A stretch of 64,000 nucleotides of DNA. It comes from Tubulanus polymorphus (lineage: Eukaryota > Nemertea > Palaeonemertea > Tubulaniformes > Tubulanidae). How positions within the stretch are numbered: the stretch's first letter is position 1; every line of letters begins with the position of its first letter. A model generated the notes under the pieces. The model worked only from the letters and a program-made list of their open reading frames with translations. It ran no database searches and was not told where the DNA came from. Position numbers and translations under genes: made by a program. The stretch lies in contig NW_027437436.1 in the NCBI RefSeq assembly GCF_964204645.1, positions 62,001 through 126,000 of the forward strand. The letters are read 5' to 3'. Below are positions 27,323-39,826 of the stretch, piece after piece.

Positions 27323-28337
27323 ATAAAGGATAAGCCTGACTCACTCTCTTCACATGTTTATATTCACATTTGCCTCGAGTCTTATTTTCCATATAAAATA
27401 TTCGTATATGATATTCTAACACTGATTGCTCATTAGATTTCATCATTTGGAGTTAACGCGATGATCAGAACATATATATCAATATCTAGATAAAGCATAA
27501 AGCGGCGATCACACGGAGACGATTCGGCAAGCCAGGGCCAAATTCACACGGGTCGTATTTATAAATAAATTCACATGTAAGTCACTAATGAGTTATTTAT
27601 CGTGTCGTTGCATAGATATAATTCACATGGAGCCCTTCAATTCTGAGCACACAACTTGGCTTTGGTAATTGTAGGCTGTCAGTTCTTGTCTAACTGGGGA
27701 CACTCGCATCGTCTGCGGTCGACAACCTCAGTCACACGAGGCGACAGGGCCACTTAAACAGGTATTTGAATCGGCCAACTCTTGTTGTCCACTAAGAACG
27801 GCATGTATCTGCACCTGAGAGGAGGTTCTCCTGGATTGACAAGCACATGGAGGTTTCTTCAGGGAGTTGTTGGGTGGTTCTGTAATCTCTAACCGTTCTG
27901 AGCTGTTACAAGCAGTGGCAGGCTTAACTTCAAGCAGGAAACTCTTCCTTGACTTCAGGAGCCTGCACGCTCAATGTGTATCTTGGACCTGATTAATTCT
28001 TTTTCCATCGATTTTGATTTGTTAAAGGCATAGCAATCTGAACTAAATACAATAAATAGGGTTTAAAAACATTCAATGACAATTTATTGGCGCGAAACCT
28101 ATCAACCAGATTTGATAGTTCTAAATTCAATGTTTTACATAATTTCTTCGAGTTGTATAAACAGGGTCGCGATGGAAACGCTTCTTTCTTGACCCGTTAC
28201 TAAACAATGCTTAAAAATGTGGCTATTAACACTAGTGCTTATACATACGGTTGATGACGTCATCAAATGGATGATAGCTAGCCGCAGGCTTTTTAAGTGC
28301 ATAGCCATCAAAACCGTACTCGGTTGATACATCAAGC
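27323..28337. other. Host DNA with a MITE fragment
   Basis: AAAGCGGCGATCACACGGAGACGATT with nearby GCCAGGGCCAAATT (27499-27543) is a piece of the MITE family complete at 39501-39826. No gene recognised. Confidence 0.45.
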
Positions 28338-28394
28338 CTTGGAGTAATCATTTGACAAATGATTATGATTACTATGTCAAATGATTACTCCAAG
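28338..28394. repeat. Hairpin with perfect 20 bp arms
   Basis: CTTGGAGTAATCATTTGACA (28338-28357) and its complement (28375-28394) around a 17-base loop. Confidence 0.8.
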
Positions 28395-28975
28395 ATCAAG
28401 CCAACAGAATACGCTAGACGCGGGGCCATTTCACAGCTTCCTTTAAAGAGTTCCATTTATTATACATTTATCATCACGGTTATTAAGACAATTATATACA
28501 TAAACTAAGTTGGTTTTTGAAACGGTTCTAATATTTCTGAGTTAACGCATACAGAGATTATTAACACGTCCATGCAGTCCATACATAAGCAAGTTAACGA
28601 TTTAACTCATTGTTTTAAATGATATTAATTTCAGAAATTTCAAAAAGAGTTGGACAAAGCATGAACTGAAGGATTTTCAAGCGTGATTTAACAGAATTGT
28701 TGGCAACATTAAACGTAACGAGTTCAGTGCAGTCGATGGATCTACACACGTGACGCGTCTACTGCAGACACTGCGCGCATTTTGTATCTTTACTAGCCGA
28801 AAGTTGAATTCTAATGATTGTCGAAGTAGATTGATGTTCTTTAGTGTGCAAATTCCGAATCACGTATTCGATGTTGAAATCAGTACGTCGTTTATTTTTG
28901 TCCTCTTACACAATTTCATCGTGAGTATATTTAACAGAAGCAGAAGAATAGAGTTAAATATCATCTTTAACAGTT
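28395..28975. other. No gene recognised
   Basis: Presumed 3' flank of the minus-strand tail exon that ends at 28976. An AATGA/ATTAAC-rich host sequence without clear repeat. Confidence 0.35.
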
Positions 28976-29543
28976 TCATTGGTATCCGCCGTCAGCTGAA
29001 GAAACGTCTCCAAAGCTTCGCGATTCATGCATTGATCTGTCTCCATCGGCTTCCATATCCATGTACGGAGTTGTATCTTTGCCCTTCTCGGCTTCCATAT
29101 CCATGTAAGGAGATGCATCTTTGCCCTTTTCGGCTTCCATATCCTTGTAAGGAGTTGTATCTTTGTCCTTCCCGTCTCCCGTATTTATGTAAGGAATTGT
29201 ATCTTTGTCCTTCTCGGCTCCCATATTCATGTACGGAGTTGTATCTTTACCCTTCCCGGATTCCATTTTAATGTAAGGACTTGTATCATTGGCCTTCTCG
29301 GCATCCATATCAATGTAAGGACTTGTATCTTTGGCCTTCCCAGCTTCCATATCTATGTAAGGACTTGTATCTTTGCCTTTCCCAGACTCAACGTTCTCGT
29401 ATGGATTTTTATCTTCCTTCAAACTTGTATCAGTATCAGACTCGAGGTCGTCGTACAACTCTTCGTAGACGTCATACACCATCTCGACTTGTTGCTGCGG
29501 TGGTGTAGTGTCCACACGACCTTCACCGAACAGTCGCCTGCGT
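28976..29543 (-). CDS. Terminal cytoplasmic-tail exon with tandem YxxM/YxN tyrosine repeats
   Basis: Exon begins after acceptor CCTTTTTCAG and runs to a stop, about 189 codons. Basic start (RRRLFGEG, juxtamembrane-like), an acidic segment with YDVYEELYDDLESD, then nine 14-residue repeats of the form KDTSPYIDMEAGKA. Seven contain YxxM, the consensus for the SH2 domains of PI3-kinase p85; others give YxN (YENV, YINT), a Grb2-type site. The DNA repeats with a 42 bp period, so the array grew by unit duplication. It needs a phase 2 upstream exon, which the 40 bp exon at 33709 would supply. The whole gene is probably an Ig-type receptor on this strand, inferred. Confidence 0.65.
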
Positions 29544-30047
29544 CTGAAAAAGGATATTTTACGCTGACGAAATAGATCGTGAAAAATAGAAATTTTGGTG
29601 GCGAAGAAATTTTTGATTATGGCATAGATCATAATCGTACTAGAATAATGAAAATCCCGCCAGATTTTGTGACAGCCAAGAATCAGTTCGGGTTCATAGT
29701 TAGGACGGAAAACATCTTTTTTTAATAAATGGTCACTGATTCATCAAATGACTTCGCGTTATACTATTTAGTCATGGGGTGATTATCTTTCATAGATTGA
29801 AGATCTGTCGTGTTTGTTCAACTGAGCGAATAGTTATATGTGTATATGAGTAGCGTGTGCAGTGTGCGAACGATAGCGCACACGAGATGTGTGCTGGAGC
29901 GTGCACTGAAGGCAAATGGATCAGATAACAAGGTGGGAGTTTGTTGGAAAGTTGAAAGAGCATTTAGGTCCTGTATTTAAAATAAAATGATTTATAACAT
30001 TAACCATAAGAAACAGTACGTAGGAACATTTATCGGTTCGTCTGGTA
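29544..30047. other. Intron/intergenic host DNA
   Basis: The reading frame of the tail exon continues in register upstream to 29632 but the sequence there is intron-like. Nothing else recognised. Confidence 0.4.
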
Positions 30048-30174
30048 ATGTATAGACATCGCAAAACCTTTATTTTCACTCGAAATTTTCATTGGAAAAG
30101 TCGCGATATACCGTATAGCGTATACCGTACATACCGAAATCCGTTCCGCTTGAACAATCACAACACGGTGAAAA

Positions 30175-30608
30175 TGTACAACCAAGGTGACCAAACGCCT
30201 GTGACCGTGAATAGAGATCCCCGACCTGGAGATAAACGATCGAGAATTCACTGGAGTACAGAACAATATAGAAACCCGGAGTACCTGAACGTAGAAACCG
30301 GAAAAATCACGAAAGTGGACTGTGAACGGTGTCCTGATTGCAGCAAATTAGAAAACAAATTAGAACTGGTGCTAAATACCGTATTCGAGAAAGTAAACAT
30401 ACTCCCAGATCTAAATGCAAAGATTGAAACAATCTCCCAATCGATCAACGATTTATCCAGAAGAGTTACGAAAGTCGAAGCCGAAATGACCGCAGTCAAG
30501 AACTCAATTCTTAATACCCGTTTGGAACACAATGAAATTAGAAAATATATTATAAAAACAAAAGAGCGCATCACGGATATAAATGAACAATCGAAGCGAA
30601 ACGCCTAA
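30175..30608 (+). pseudogene. L1-like ORF1 protein, N-terminal coiled coil
   Basis: From the ATG at 30175 (MYNQGDQTPV) the protein shows a CERCPDC pair of cysteines then a long heptad-rich coiled coil (SKLENKLELVLNTVFEKV to KNSILNTRLEHNEI), the trimerisation region of L1 ORF1p-type RNA chaperones. It ends at an AAT-repeat insertion point. Confidence 0.65.
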
Positions 30609-30631
30609 CGCATACGTAACATCGAAAATTA

Positions 30632-31066
30632 TAGTAATAATAATAATAATAATAATTTTATTTTTCCATTTTGAATTATAATAATTACGCAAAATAATAC
30701 AAATACAAAAATTCAAGATGGAGGGAAACATGAAGAAACCTGTTAAGGTTTATATGATATTCATGCCACCCTCGTACACCCAATCACACTCTCTTTCACA
30801 CCACATTCACACAGAAAATATTTAAGTGCCAGATGGCAGAGACTGGCAAAGTTATCGAAACATAAATTGAGGAGACACTGATTGAGAGCACGTTTAAAAA
30901 CTGGAGGGGATACTGATCCAATGATCTTCAGTGAGTAAGGTAAGTTATTCCAAGTTAAAGGGGCTGATCCTTTTAACGAAAATTTCTTTCGATTGGTCCT
31001 AAATTGTTCTACTTTGAATGCATGACGGTTTCGAGTATGATGATGGTGAAAGTCGGAATTTAATGT
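30632..31066 (-). mobile_element. LINE/SINE 3' fragment inserted into ORF1
   Basis: Starts with (AAT)n at 30632-30655, i.e. an ATT-type tail if read on the minus strand. It interrupts two parts of ORF1 whose edges resemble each other (AAAATTATAGTA and AATTTAATAGTA), consistent with a target duplication. Confidence 0.55.
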
Positions 31067-31068
31067 AA

Positions 31069-31609
31069 ATGGAATTTAATAGTATAGGGGACAACCTGAT
31101 ATTCTACGGCGTGCCTGAAGCTGACAGTGAGAACTGTGGAAATTTGTTACGAGATATTCTGAAGAATAAGATGGAAATAACCAATGCAGACGAAGTGAAA
31201 TTCCAACGCGTCCACAGATTTAACCGAAGAAATACCGAACCCGGACCTCGTGCAAAAGAGGACAATTCGCTAATTTTCCTGACAGAGAAAATGTCCGTCG
31301 TAAAGCGCATAAATTGAAGAACTCTAATATATCCGTTAGTGAAGATTACTGCCCAGAAACAGCAGCTGAAATTAAGAAAAAACTATCAGTAAAAAAAGAA
31401 GCAAACAGGGACACAAAGTTACACTTCAACTGGGAAGGGAAGCTTTTCATCACGGGTAAGTACAGACCGGAGATTTCAAAGACCTCCGAAACATATCAGG
31501 TCAACAATCAATGGACACTCAAAATGCTGAATCTGAGCCGGATCCTGATCGGTTGGAAAACAAGACAAGGAACACAGAGAATAAGACATCAGCCAGTCTC
31601 TAGACTGTA
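31069..31609 (+). pseudogene. L1-like ORF1 protein, RNA-recognition part
   Basis: GDNLIFYGVPEADSEN, then VKFQRVHRFNRRN and a C-terminal domain (KKLSVKKEANRDTKLHFNW) in shifted frames; this order is typical for the RRM and CTD of L1 ORF1p. A frameshift near 31314 breaks it. Confidence 0.65.
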
Positions 31610-32420
31610 ATATAACAATTGGACAATGGAACGTATATGGCTGGACGGAAACAGAAAATCATGCCGCAAATCTACTTCGCTGATATATCATAGAAAAACT
31701 TAATCTAGATATATCGATACTTAACGAAACACACTTAATGGACGAGAAGGTGATAACGCTGACAGGATACACTTGGTACGGTCATAATCATTAAGAAATA
31801 CACGAGAAAGCACTGCGGGGATCCGGAGGAGTAGGAATATTAGTTAAAAACTCAGTACTAAACAGTTTTGAACCGCAAGTACTTGATCGTTCATATGGAG
31901 ATATAATGTGGATGCGATTTCGTAACCAAGAAGATAATTCAACATTTACACTCTGCGCGACATACCTGCCACCGGAGAGATCGTCACGTGGCAATAAAGC
32001 TCAAGAGTTCTACGACACGCTCACGACACGTACTACTACTGGAATAACGATACACTCATAATCGCAGGTGACTTAAACGGGAGAATTGGTAGTAAAAAAA
32101 GACTACGGAGACCAAAACCTCCCCGAAAGAATAAATGTAGATGAAACACATAATAAATTCGGTGACTATCTCCTATCATTCGTGCAGGACACCAATCTTT
32201 GCGTATGAAACGGGCGCTTTGAATCGGAATACGATAATTACACATGCGTGTCATCGAAAGGTCGATCGGTTACCTCTGAACACCGATCAGTTGTTTTGAT
32301 AAAATCGAAAACTTTAAAGTGCATACTATCTCCGATCTCGCAAATATATCCACCTACGGTGCAAACTGTCGGATTCCCGATCACTCTATATTATGCTGAA
32401 CGATCAATCATTCAGGATAT
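31610..32420 (+). pseudogene. L1-like apurinic endonuclease domain, multiple breaks
   Basis: Three-frame reading gives ordered blocks of the endonuclease that nicks target DNA: a start with GQWNVYGWTETEN, ISILNETHL, GGVGILVKNS, FTLCATYLPPE, AGDLNGRIG and later ANISTYGANCRIPDHS. Stops and frameshifts separate them. Confidence 0.65.
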
Positions 32421-33708
32421 ATAGATGGCTGATAATTCTCTCGAAAAACTTCGCAACGTGAACGCGATACAAGAAAAGAGCGAAAATATTCACCAAACGG
32501 AGCGCAGTTAAATTTCCTAGTGAATGATCGTAGACGTCGCGCAATTATCGCTATATGCAACAATAAAATTAAATCACACTCAACACTGAACTGAATGAAC
32601 CGATAAAACGAATTGAAATTGTCAAAGCTGTTTGTAAATTAGCAGGGATTGAACAAACCAAATAGGGTAAGGTTAGAAGTGGGTGAGGTAACAGTTTAAG
32701 AATGTGTAAAATGTATAAATTAGTATATAAGTTTATGAGTTGGAGAGAGAGGAAGAGAAAGCAGAAGAATGTAACAAAACGAAGAAAAATAAAGAGACAG
32801 TGTGGTCATACAAGTTATCACTTATATTTGCTTGAGAAGGATGAAGGCTAATGAACAACCCAAATAAACAGACAGGACACCCAGAACAACCAACTAGAAA
32901 GAAGATCCAGTGGTGCGGCCAGTCAACAATATTGGCGGAGATAGTAGTCCCACAACAGTTTAGTACATACCTGCAAATTATGATAATTATGGCAATTGCG
33001 ATGATGACAATGATGAGGAGAAAACATATAGCTCCACTAGTAATGTAAACTATCGTCGTGGTCCAGTCAGGTGTGGTCCACTGGATTTGGTCAGTCTGAG
33101 TAATAAGATAAAAAGAAAACTCAAAGAATGTTGAAATTGCTATTTTGGACGACGTTTCGGGTATAAACTAGAAACGAACAGATAGAATCAAACCGAAATG
33201 GCACAAGGAGCAAATATCAATTAATCATTTAGTTTTATTTATTTGATTATTTGATTATTTTTCTTAGATTATGTGATTGCATCTTAATTCATAATCACCT
33301 TGTTTTTCGAGCCAACATTTTCAGTGGTAACCAGTGGAACTCTGAATGAAAAGGACGTAATTTACAATCAGAATAAATCAGCAGAAAAGAAATGAAAAAG
33401 CAGGGCTGATGGTAGCGGCATTGAGGTCACGTAATTTGCAATTCCCTTCATTTTAGCTGCTGTTTTTATCATAAGTTCAATTCATAGACCCCGACGCACC
33501 TTAAACTCAGCATTATTAATACGCCATCCAGGACCCGATCTTATTTGGAAACAAAAATGCCAATGAGACAAGCGAGATATCGAATGTTATTTAACAAAAA
33601 CATCGACCACAAAGAAATGATTTTCATGAGACAAAAATCTAATATCTAGCCGATGTTCCTAGTCTGATATTGTGACTATGTAAAAAATGAAGTGAAATGA
33701 ATACTGAC
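32421..33708. other. No intact gene; possible LINE continuation then unknown
   Basis: 32421-32640 may still be decayed retrotransposon. At 33149-33163 a GGACGACGTTTCGGG motif resembles the hairpin family of 19.4 and 62.8 kb. Otherwise nothing recognised. Confidence 0.35.
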
Positions 33709-33748
33709 CTTGATGTACTTTCTACAGTCGCTGGGATTAGATTCAAAC
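33709..33748 (-). CDS. Predicted 40 bp stalk exon
   Basis: Between TTCTCATTTCAG and GTCAGTATTC. In the phase used by the Ig exon (phase 1 in) it encodes LNLIPATVESTS and exits in phase 2, exactly the phase the tail exon at 29543 needs. A membrane exon that should lie between was not found, so membership in one gene is tentative. Confidence 0.3.
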
Positions 33749-34754
33749 CTGAAATGAGAAGAGGCACTTAAAATTGTCACTGACTACTGGTGCGTAAAAG
33801 ATTCCCATCAAGACAAAAGCCATGCAGCCTATATTGTAACATCCGCCTTTCATGAATGATGAAATTTGCGTTTAACATGTGTCAGAATAGGCTTCCGTTT
33901 CAATGTAACTAATGAAGTACAATCGTGTTTTTAGACAACACCGACATGATGGCAGAAAAATGTTCCCTACGTATCATTGATTTGAATGCGTAAGAAACAG
34001 CGGTGTATCCAGGATTCCATGGAGGGGTGCACACATCCAAATAGGGGGAGGGGTCTTTTTTTCAATCAGATGCGCGGAGACGCGTTCTGGGCACGATCGG
34101 AGTACGATTTAACTCGCAATTTGAGTAGTGAGTTTCACAACTTTCACTTCATCACTTCGGGAAAACCTATCACACAGATGTGGACCCGGGACCACTCCAG
34201 TCCATTCAAAACGACCAAACGCAATGAATATCGGCCAATGAAACTACATGAAACATGTAGGACTGCCGTTAAAAAGCGCTTGTAATCGTAAACCACGACA
34301 TAAGCTACCGCATTTTCAGGATGGTTGTCTTCGTTCTCACAAGGTCAATCCATGAAAAATTAGCCATGACTTAACGGGGTGCACGTGCCCAATGTGCACC
34401 CCCCCCCCCTGGATCCGCCGCTGAGAAAGGAGTTGGATTTAATATGACTTAGATCTATATAATGAAATTCTATTGGATTTGTTTTCTTGCAAAAGGAAAT
34501 TTGATTGAATTAGCAATTCAGTCATATCAAGGTTTCCATGCCTACCACCGATTTGAGAGTTTTTTTCCCGATCGTTGCGCAAGCGATGTCAAGGATAGAT
34601 TTTCTGAAGTGCAAATAAAAACTCGATTTCACGGAAATCTAAAAATATATCCCGGAAGTAAAACAGTTGAACGATATCCCGGGTTCACTTCACCAAAAAC
34701 CTTAGTGTCTGACGTACACACTGGGGTCGTTGGGTGACGACAGTCATTTGAGCG
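33749..34754. other. No gene recognised
   Basis: Host DNA with a C-run at 34402-34411. Open frames at 33986-34285 and 34462-34737 have no family features. Confidence 0.4.
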
Positions 34755-34950
34755 GCATCGGTAGCTCAATGATATAAGGCGTGATGCTGTTACATCCACT
34801 ACCGAGGGACATGCGGGTTCGAGTCTTGTTGGCTGCTTACGTTGTGCGGTTAACATTTCAAAGGCCGTCCCGTCGTGAGGTGAAATGAATAATCCGATGG
34901 GGTTAGTCTTGGGAAACCAAGATCCAAGCGACGTAATGCCAAACAAACAA
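34755..34950 (+). mobile_element. tRNA-derived SINE
   Basis: Head has an A-box-like TAGCTCAATGATATAAGGC and a B-box GGGTTCGAGTCTTG about 35 bp further, the RNA polymerase III internal promoter of tRNA genes. A unique body follows, and the element ends in (CAAA)n at 34938-34952. Confidence 0.75.
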
Positions 34951-34989
34951 ACATACTGTTGTGAGCGGCCATCAAGCGGACGCCTTAGA

Positions 34990-35768
34990 CATCACGTGAA
35001 TTAGGATAAACCTATTACGTGAAGTAATGTAGGCCTAGTAACGTCAAGGATAAACTCATAACGTGAAGGATCACGTCATCTAGGATATACCTATTATGTA
35101 ACAAGCTGTTTATTATGACACAATATAAACATCAAACGAAACAGATACAAATCATCCTCGCTTAGCATGAACTTGCTTCATTATTTTTACAAGCACAGCA
35201 ACCCGAACTCTATGGAAGACCTGAAGGAAAATGCCAGTTGCTCATTATCCAAATGCTAGTTGTCAGTTGCTTATTCAACTGGTATGTCCCTACAATACAA
35301 TATAGTTTTCCAGTTCAGAAATCTGACTCGTCGTGATTTCAATCTATTTGGACTCTTTGCCAAATCAACTCAAAAAGGTAATGCCGGCCCACTTCGGAAC
35401 TTTAGTTACTAATTCCTTGGAATCTCAAGTGATCTTTTAGCCGGCTATTGTAAATCAATTGATAGAAATAGGCCCACGTTTATCGGCGTCAATATCTGAT
35501 ATCAAAACACCCTGGTATATGAAGGTATATCAGAATGGGACACATATGGGGGCCCTATCCGCTACCCCATGTTTCACATACCCTCATGCTGGTGTCATCA
35601 AAGTTCACACGTCATGACGCCTACGCACCACAAATTAGCCCACCATGCTGGTGACATAATAGGTTTATAATAGGTTTGATGACGTAAGTTGATCCTTCGC
35701 GTTATTTATAGTTTATCCTAACCTTACTACATTATACTTCGCGTTATAGGTGTATCATTCACATGATG
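34990..35768. mobile_element. MITE with about 100 bp terminal inverted repeats
   Basis: Left arm (about 34990-35090; GGATAAACCTATTACGTGAAG, ATAACGTGAAGGATCACGTCAT) and right arm (about 35665-35768) are imperfect inverted copies. Interior about 580 bp with no coding content. Superfamily unknown. Confidence 0.65.
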
Positions 35769-36715
35769 AGTTAGTGTCTGTTTGGCAGTGATGGCCCATA
35801 CACAGTAGAAACAACCACTACCAGGACTGAGTGAAGGGTTCGCGTGAACACAAGCTGAATTCTGAACTAATCCAATCATATAGGAGAATGGACTTGTAAA
35901 TATCACGTAAAGAAAATTTTATAGATATTATATCATATCATATAATTCTTTCTTTCCTTTCTTTGTTCTTCATGTACTCTGATTTACGATATATAAATGA
36001 ATTTGAATTTGCCCTCTGATTGGCTCTTCGAGATCGAACTTTTTGACTTGCAGGGAATTGGAGAATGGACATCCATGCATAGATGCATGATTTGTATAAA
36101 CACATGTGAGGTCGCAGTAAAAAAGCCTTTCATCTGGAGACCACCATTTAAATTAGCTCCATTTGTATATATGTAATTGGCTCAGCCTACGGCTGGCCTC
36201 GAAATGTAGTTCAGTGCCACTTGTCTATTGGTATAACTAAATGTGAAGGAATCGTGATGTCATCAGGTTCAAATCCCCGAGAAGGAGAAACTTCATATTT
36301 CATACAAGTACGCGTTACCGCGGATGGTTGGCCTTTTCCTTTTCTAAAAACAATCAAATATCGTTCGTATCATTTTCAAGCTTATTAGTGATTATCCAGT
36401 TTTAAAGCAAAACTCGTGCGTAATAGAAACGAGATGCGACACACTGAATATTAATGACCGGAATATTACCAGTATATCAAATATACTAAAAATAATCTAA
36501 AATCAACAACTCATCATACGACCTTGAAAGGGCAACTTTTCACACAAGAAGATATTTTTGTACAGAGATAAAGAGAACAAACAGAAAGATGAATAAATAG
36601 AAACGTTTATCAACAAGGAAGCTACAACAAATTGGCCCAGCTACAATAATCCGTTAAAAAGAAATATTAATTTGACTTTATAATTGTGGTTATAGATACA
36701 AGAATGCAATAGAAA
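35769..36715. other. Non-coding, possible tRNA-like remnant
   Basis: 36201-36280 has GTAGTTCAGTGCCAC and later GGTTCAAATCCCC, reminiscent of A and B boxes, probably an old SINE. No gene recognised. Confidence 0.35.
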
Positions 36716-36990
36716 TTCCATCAGCACGCTTTCAAAAACTGATCATCCACACTTCACAATCGTGTTCAGTGCTTCACCTGAGACATTTTTATTTGTGCAC
36801 TTTAAAAAACTGATCGTCCACACTTAACATGTGTTCAGAACTTCGTCTGAGACATTTTTAATTGAAAATGAACTAAAAACACCAGACATCAGACATTTCA
36901 TCAGCACGCAAACAAAAACTGATTGTTCACACTTCACATCTGTTCAGTGCTTCACCTGACACATTTTTGATTAAAAATGACAACACCAGA
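36716..36990. repeat. Tandem repeat, three units of 75-100 bp
   Basis: Units share AAAACTGATCRTCCACACTT, GTTCAGTGCTTCACCTGA and GACATTTTTAATTG; starts near 36719, 36800 and 36898. Confidence 0.75.
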
Positions 36991-38072
36991 TAATTTTTAT
37001 ACGTCTGGGCTTGACGCGGCAGCTTCACAAATTATAAATGACCTGCCATTCAATCAATTTCGTATTTCAAATATTGTCGAAGGGCATATCTAGGAACGGA
37101 TCCACGGATCCATGGACATTGAAAAGGCCAAGTTAAGTATCCATGCAGACAAAACAAAGGTTCAAAATATGAAATTTCAGTGCAATTTTATATAATTTCT
37201 AGGTACTGAGAGATCTTATCATTTGCTGGTGTTGTCGAAGAATGTACAGAATAGTGACATAGCGACGATTCGACACCGAAATACCAACAACGGAACCAGC
37301 AACGACATACGTTTGATATGAAAAGCACACAGATTTATTCCTGAACTCGTATTTATAACAAACAGTAGCTGAAGAGCATTCCGACTTAACAATAAGGTTT
37401 TATGATAAGGTTTATGTTAAGGATTTTATAAGTTTTACAATGAGGTTTATTATATAGTTTACAATGGGGTTTATACACAGTTAATATACACAGTTACACA
37501 CAGTTTATCGAACGATATTTAAGAAATATTAATATCTAAGAAAGTAACCTTAATAGTTGAATCAAGTAAACTTTATGAAAATTTGTCAAATGAAACGATC
37601 TCAGCATTATACACACGTAATAATCGCACGCAACTGCATGAAGAAATATTAATATTTAAGAAAGTAACCTTAATTGTTGAACCAATTGTTGAACTGGACA
37701 TTTTTACCTTCAATCATCAGGGTCGGGCCTACCCAACCAATGTTTGCTTCCGATGTGTCTGTTAGATGCGTTTTCTTTGATCACAGGTGCGTCAATAAGT
37801 ATCACATTTACATTTACACGTTTGACATGTACATGTTACAGGATAAAATCCACCATGTTACAGGATAAATACTAGTGAAAAGACTGCAATTTTTGCTAAT
37901 TTTGAGAATTGCATACTAGACACGGCTCATTAATCAAGCTTATCAACTTGAGGCAAAACTTTGGTCGGAAGATTTAAAAGAACGCTAGTTAAAGATGATA
38001 TTGCGTGTTTGAAATCAAATTTCTCTTAGCTGTTTTAACAGCAGCCTAGCGAAATTTCGCTGATAGCATTTT
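36991..38072. other. No gene recognised; short internal duplication
   Basis: AAGAAATATTAATATCTAAGAAAGTAACCTTAA (in two parts) at 37520-37552 recurs at 37640-37674. Several TAAGGTTTA-type repeats at 37390-37480. Confidence 0.4.
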
Positions 38073-38394
38073 AAACGCAGTCTCAAATGTTTTGTGACTT
38101 TCTCAAAATGTATCAAAAATTTAACTAATTTTTAGTTCATAAGTCCTCAAATTTTCATAAATGAACAGTTAAAAATTGTTGAAACATGTCGACTCTGCTG
38201 TAAAATCAACCTATTAACAGTCCGGAATTTGGGATAATATTGGGCTTTAGAGAACATAATGCCCCCGAGGTCTTCACATTTACAGAAAAGATTACGTAAG
38301 TGATTCACGCGCAGCTCGCGATAGGCGCACAATAGAAATCTGAGCCGCGCGTTCTTTGAGTGTCTCCAATTAAGAGGACCGCAATTGTTAAAAT

Positions 38395-38645
38395 TGACTG
38401 CGGGAGGAATATTCCTCCCAATGTCAATCGATGGAAACTTGACCATGGGGTCCGATATTCAAAGAATTGACTTTGGGAGGAATATTCCTCCCAAGGTCAA
38501 ACGAAGAGAATTTGACCTTCAGGTCTGATATTCAAAGTATCGACTTCGGGAGGAATGTTCCTCCGAATGTCAAACGAAGGAAACTGGACCTGGTCTGTTA
38601 TTCGAAATATAGACTTTGGGATGAATGTTCTTCCAAACGACTAAA
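38395..38645. repeat. 74 bp tandem units with 18 bp palindrome (left)
   Basis: Four units; the palindrome GGGAGGAATATTCCTCCC is perfect in the first two and decays in the others. Each is followed by GTCAAACGAAG and TGACC. The mirror units lie at 48815-49145. Confidence 0.8.
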
Positions 38646-39184
38646 CGCTAAAACCTGAGCTTTTAGAATGATAGGTGTATATATTAATTATATTGGTGTA
38701 ATAATTGTTTTAATAAGTAGTATACTATAGCGACGACACCAGACATATTTAGGCAATTTGAGTGATAATGTACACGGTATTTGAGGGTCTGCGACGAATG
38801 ATTTATAGAAAGTTGAATAGCTGTAGTGCAGGTTCTAATAATAAGGCTTATATAGTCTTCACATCGCAATCAGTTGTTAGAATGCATCTTCCTTTTTCTT
38901 TACTTGATCTTGAGTCTTTGACTAGTTAAATTTTTTCTTCATTGACTGACGCTCGGAGGTCTAGATCAAATTATACTGTTAATCAAATCAATTATTTTTC
39001 AACTGCAAATTCACACTTGATATTGATATTAACAATCAATATTACTTATTTCATTATATAGCGCACTGCTACAAATTGTAATCAGTGTGCTTTGCATGAG
39101 TATAAAATTAACACAAGCCGAAAGAATCGAAATTTAAATACGTGGATGATAAAAATCAAGTTAAAAGGTGTAGGGACGGAGAGA

Positions 39185-39500
39185 TCTGGCGAAAAAAAAC
39201 AGTAATGGGTGCAAAATGGACCCGTGCCTAATCGCCCGACCAAAAACGACGGACCAGACCTGAGTCAAATTAAGCGTGTTGATTTAAACTGGTTCTGGAA
39301 GTCAGTCACTTCGCTTGGATTAAGTATGGACTCGTTTTAGATTCCATGGTTTAAGCATTGTTTAGTAACGAATGAATGGGTTTGAATTTGACTGTGAAAT
39401 GAATTTGAACATGAAAATCTGCGCGCTCTTTGGTAAGCCATGCGTAAAATTTAAGTCGGACCTGATTCGAGCCAATTTAGCCCCGACAAATCGTCTCTAT
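39185..39500. repeat. Degenerate copy of the GGCCCGGGCC MITE family
   Basis: CGCCCGACCAAAAACGACGG, GGTTCTGGAAGTCAGTCACTTCG and GCATTGTTTAGTA parallel the complete copy directly to the right. Confidence 0.6.
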
Positions 39501-39826
39501 AGCCGCGATCACACGTGTATTTTTTTAGGCCAGGGCCAAATTTGGGCCGGACCAACTGTTCACACGGGTGCCAATGGGCCCGAGCCTGTTTGGCCCGGGC
39601 CAAATTTGGCCCGACCAAAAACGTCGGACCAGGCCCGAGCACCAGACAAATGACTGCGTTTGAATTGCAACTAGCACCGTAAATGATCCACTTCGCTTTG
39701 TTTGAGCATTGTTTAGTATCGAGTGAATGGTTTGCGTGTGAAAGCACTCTCTAATTACCAAATTTGGCCCGAGCCTGATCGGTGCTAATTTGGCCCGGGC
39801 CAAATCGTCTCCGTGTGATCGCGGCT
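39501..39826. mobile_element. Complete MITE, GGCCCGGGCC family
   Basis: Ends AGCCGCGATCACACG and CGTGTGATCGCGGCT are perfect inverted repeats flanked by TAT on both sides. The interior is rich in TTTGGCCCGGGCCAAATT. Copies or pieces at 19640, 27500 and 39185. Confidence 0.8.

Larger units (their letters stand above)
30048..32420 (+). mobile_element. Decayed L1-like non-LTR retrotransposon
   Basis: Plus strand, in order: ORF1 coiled coil (30048-30608), an unrelated insertion (about 30632-31066), ORF1 RNA-binding part (31069-31600), and an apurinic endonuclease domain in several frames (about 31610-32420) with landmarks such as NWNVYGW-like, DISILNETHL, LCATYLPPE and AGDLNGRIG. Several stops and frameshifts. 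The reverse transcriptase is not seen, so the copy is 3' truncated or rearranged. Confidence 0.75.

Noticed and set aside
36201-36280. Functional tRNA gene
   Set aside because: Boxes are only roughly matched and no acceptor stem can be paired; an old SINE is more likely.
39372-39803. Overlapping open frames in the GGCCCGGGCC region
   Set aside because: They read through MITE palindromes on both strands and have no family features.
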